A DNA stretch of 64,000 nucleotides, from contig OX442431.1 of the NCBI GenBank assembly GCA_949361645.1, positions 2,289,122 to 2,353,121 of the forward strand, in the 5' to 3' direction. Shown here one piece after another: positions 61,563 to 64,000 of this stretch. The stretch's first letter is position 1. Every line of letters begins with the position of its first letter. A program made the translations under genes and the position numbers. Origin of the DNA: Spongilla lacustris. Taxonomy: Eukaryota > Porifera > Demospongiae > Spongillida > Spongillidae. Under the pieces are notes generated by a model. The model ran no database searches. It was not told the origin of the DNA and saw nothing but the letters and a program-made list of their open reading frames with translations.

Positions 61563-64000
61563 ATGCAGCCGCAAATCAAATGCTACCTTATCAGTGTTAA
61601 CAGAGTTTGGTATCTACGTGTACTGCTTTCATTGGCCATAAGCCACTGTTGTGCCGGCTCATCACGGTATGAACATGTCCTCTACATCACTCCAAATGTT
61701 TCCACAACATGTCCCAAATATCCATGTTATGAACTGGACACATATGTACAAAATGAGTCTCGCTATTTGCAGTCTAACACACAAATCGTCTTTCTGCCTG
61801 GGATACACCTCTTTGATTTAGGCCAAGTGTTTGTAGTTAAGGACAAGTATGCTATATCACTGATTGGGTCAGATAACCTTACACGACATTCATTGGCTGA
61901 GAAGGTCCATCAATATGGTTTTGATCACTATGATGAGGATGACAGTATAACATACTTGGAGTCATCAACCAAAATTATGTGTACTAACTCTTCAGCATTG
62001 AAGTTTTCTAATATAACTGAGCTGTCTATAATAAATATCACAGTTATGAACTGTGGGCAGTTCTCTCCTACAGCAAATCTGAAATCTGGTGTTCTTTTAA
62101 TTAACATATCTGGACTATCTATGGATGGTGTATCCATTCAGAACAGCACAGGCTATGGATTACTGGGTATAAATGTGTTGGGACAAACACAAATTGTGAG
62201 ATCATCATTTATTGCTAATAATCAACATGTTAAAAATATACTTGACAAAGTAAATGCTTTTGACCTTCAGTGCAATAAAAAGACATACAAAATGAATGCT
62301 ATTTACATCAACAATAGCAGTTCTATTCACTACCAATGCAACACACTAGGTGGGGGGAATGCTCTTTTGGTGTATAATATATATTCACCAACATCACAAA
62401 GAAACCAATTGACTTTGTCATATCTTCTGTTTGCCTTGGGTATTGATGGGCAGTTTACTTCTACTGTTATAAAAACATGTGGTACATACACAAGTAGTCC
62501 ATGCTGCAAATATCAAGGCACTGGTCTATCCATTTTTATGAACCAGATTACAGTTGTCAATACTGATGTCAGCTACACAATATTTTATAGAAACCAAGCA
62601 TCATATGGAGCTAACTTTAATTTTGTCTACAAAGCAAATTTAAATTCCATCCTGAAGATGACAAATGTACAAACTAAACGAGGCATAGCTTTGAAGCGTG
62701 GTGCTGGAATAAAGGCATACTATAATGCAGGATTCAATTCCTTCATCTTGTCTAATTCAACCTTTGAGTGCAACTATGTGCCACAAGATAACAGCCACAA
62801 AGGCTCATCCCTAGATGTCGCATACCAAGATTCAATGTCTAAATTAGGCACACTAAAAAGCTCATTTACCTTTTTAGCTGATAGTTGCTTATTTGTCAGT
62901 GATAAAGGTTTTAGCTCCTTAAGCATTATGTTTTCCCAATACACAGAAGTGCTTCCTCTTCGTAATGTCACAGTACTTATTAACAATTCCAGATTTTATG
63001 ATATGCAGCAGTGTTATTATTCTATTTACGTGGAATCATACTTTACCTCCAATCCTTTGATATCTTTGTGCTCATCAGATGTACAAGGTGATGTTCTTCT
63101 CTGGACAGCAGATGCTAACATCTTTGATTGCAATTTTGTTGGATCTAAACTGAGTTCTCTGCATAACAAAGTTACATTTAATGGAACAGTCACTTTCACT
63201 GATAGTCTAAGCAGTGGGAATGGTGGAGCACTTTATTTGTTATCTGCCAGAGCTGTAATAGCTGCAGGGAGCCATGTAGTCTTTTCCAACAATACAGCAT
63301 CATATGGAGGTGCAGCATTTTTAGATCCCTTTTCCAGTTTTATGTTTGTCTCCCCATGTAATGTATCATTTTTGAACAACAAAGCACTATTTACTGGAGG
63401 AGCACTATATGTGCAAACTGTCCAGTATGCAAAAACAATATTACCAACTTGCTTCTTTAATGTTGATGACACAGCTAGAATACCATTTAAGGATAGCTTT
63501 GGTGTTTATATTTACTTTGATGGTAATGATGCAGCAGTGGAAGGAAGTATACTGTATGGAGGAGATATAGACAATTGCACAACCAGTATCTCAACATTAC
63601 CATACCCTCACAATTTGAATACATCAAGTGGATTATTATTTGATACCATCACCAGATATGGTAATTATAACAGTACCACCTCTCCCATTTCATCTGATCC
63701 CACTTCTGTCTGTACCTGTCATAGTACATGTTCATCATCAACCTTCGCTAACATAACAGTGTATCCAGGACAATCAGTGAACTTATCATTTGTCACAATT
63801 GGTCAAAGAAACAGCACAGCTCCATCAATTGTTGTACTGCACACCATCTCCCCAAAAGCAGATATTATTGCTGTATTGTACACAGCGAGGTACTGTTCCA
63901 AATACAGCATTCCATTCAACCCACTTGCAAATCAAACATTATTAGCTACAACTGAACGCTCATTTACTGAACTAGTCACAACCTTTTATAGTATTTCCAT
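61563..64000 (+). CDS. Pmp-like extracellular beta-helix protein, 5' part
   Basis: An open frame from ATG 61563 runs off the window: 812 codons without a stop or visible intron. Residues 1-32 contain a hydrophobic leader (LRVLLSLAISHCCAGSS), so the product is secreted or type I membrane. The body is Asn/Ser/Thr-rich with many N-x-S/T sites and scattered Cys. From about residue 555 it carries GGALYL, VVFSNNTASYGGAAF, NVSFLNNKALFTGGALYV: alternating GGA(L/A) and FxNN motifs. This pattern defines the Pmp autotransporter family and predicts a right-handed parallel beta-helix. By memory, such proteins form sizeable families in sponges, often automatically named as outer-membrane Pmp proteins, with a transmembrane C-terminus. 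Function is unknown; a surface receptor or adhesin is plausible but inferred. Confidence 0.8.
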   Translation, partial: MQPQIKCYLISVNRVWYLRVLLSLAISHCCAGSSRYEHVLYITPNVSTTCPKYPCYELDTYVQNESRYLQSNTQIVFLPGIHLFDLGQVFVVKDKYAISLIGSDNLTRHSLAEKVHQYGFDHYDEDDSITYLESSTKIMCTNSSALKFSNITELSIINITVMNCGQFSPTANLKSGVLLINISGLSMDGVSIQNSTGYGLLGINVLGQTQIVRSSFIANNQHVKNILDKVNAFDLQCNKKTYKMNAIYINNSSSIHYQCNTLGGGNALLVYNIYSPTSQRNQLTLSYLLFALGIDGQFTSTVIKTCGTYTSSPCCKYQGTGLSIFMNQITVVNTDVSYTIFYRNQASYGANFNFVYKANLNSILKMTNVQTKRGIALKRGAGIKAYYNAGFNSFILSNSTFECNYVPQDNSHKGSSLDVAYQDSMSKLGTLKSSFTFLADSCLFVSDKGFSSLSIMFSQYTEVLPLRNVTVLINNSRFYDMQQCYYSIYVESYFTSNPLISLCSSDVQGDVLLWTADANIFDCNFVGSKLSSLHNKVTFNGTVTFTDSLSSGNGGALYLLSARAVIAAGSHVVFSNNTASYGGAAFLDPFSSFMFVSPCNVSFLNNKALFTGGALYVQTVQYAKTILPTCFFNVDDTARIPFKDSFGVYIYFDGNDAAVEGSILYGGDIDNCTTSISTLPYPHNLNTSSGLLFDTITRYGNYNSTTSPISSDPTSVCTCHSTCSSSTFANITVYPGQSVNLSFVTIGQRNSTAPSIVVLHTISPKADIIAVLYTARYCSKYSIPFNPLANQTLLATTERSFTELVTTFYSIS

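Overview
This is a eukaryotic, metazoan window with no prokaryotic gene organisation. Genes are split by GT-AG introns, some as short as about 50 nt, the background is AT-rich, and intergenic distances are short. A sponge (demosponge) is the most likely source, by inference. The reasons are a Pmp-like extracellular beta-helix protein, a secreted Cys-rich family I know from sponges and cnidarians, and compact animal genes for a two-pore channel and an SLC18B1 transporter. I cannot name the species.

Layout. 1-3 kb holds one intronless secreted-protein gene with a TATA box. 3.7-5.8 kb holds unrecognised minus-strand coding-like exons and a broken retroelement fragment. 6.4-9.2 kb is a complete 14-exon minus-strand SLC18B1-like transporter. 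12.5-27.3 kb is one unit with 40-bp perfect terminal inverted repeats and a perfect 9-bp target-site duplication. Most of its 14.8 kb is a 163-bp satellite, about 75 copies, arranged in higher-order units of 19, 14 and 20 monomers. 28-34 kb is a transposon graveyard: a TTA-flanked MITE, a TA-flanked element with about 525-bp inverted repeats, another element nested in it, a further inverted repeat and a 200-bp assembly gap. 34.5-48.3 kb is a plus-strand two-pore channel (TPC) gene, rebuilt exon by exon from domain I S3 to the stop; its N-terminal exons are not seen. 49.1-53.4 kb is a complete 10-exon minus-strand gene for a DCD1/AAT-like Ntn hydrolase, convergent with the TPC gene. 55-56.8 kb holds a broken Merlin/ISXO2-type transposase and TTAA-flanked palindromic MITEs. 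57-59.1 kb has a small GC-rich ORF, a RING-like remnant and a 65-bp micro-MITE with a 9-bp duplication. 60.6-61.5 kb is a duplicated, folded-back region. It leads into the 5' part of a large beta-helix protein gene that runs off the window.

The strongest themes are these. (i) A transposon-like shell contains a centromere-style higher-order repeat. (ii) Introns are packed with tandem repeats, several of them pyrimidine-rich on the sense strand just before 3' splice sites. (iii) Three tandem duplications copy a 5' splice site; one of them (TPC, 48 bp x3) keeps the reading frame whichever donor is used. (iv) A fold-back rearrangement carries an inverted gene fragment upstream of its paralogue. 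SLC18B1, TPC and the Ntn hydrolase would all act in the vesicular/endolysosomal system, but nothing in the sequence shows that they are co-regulated.
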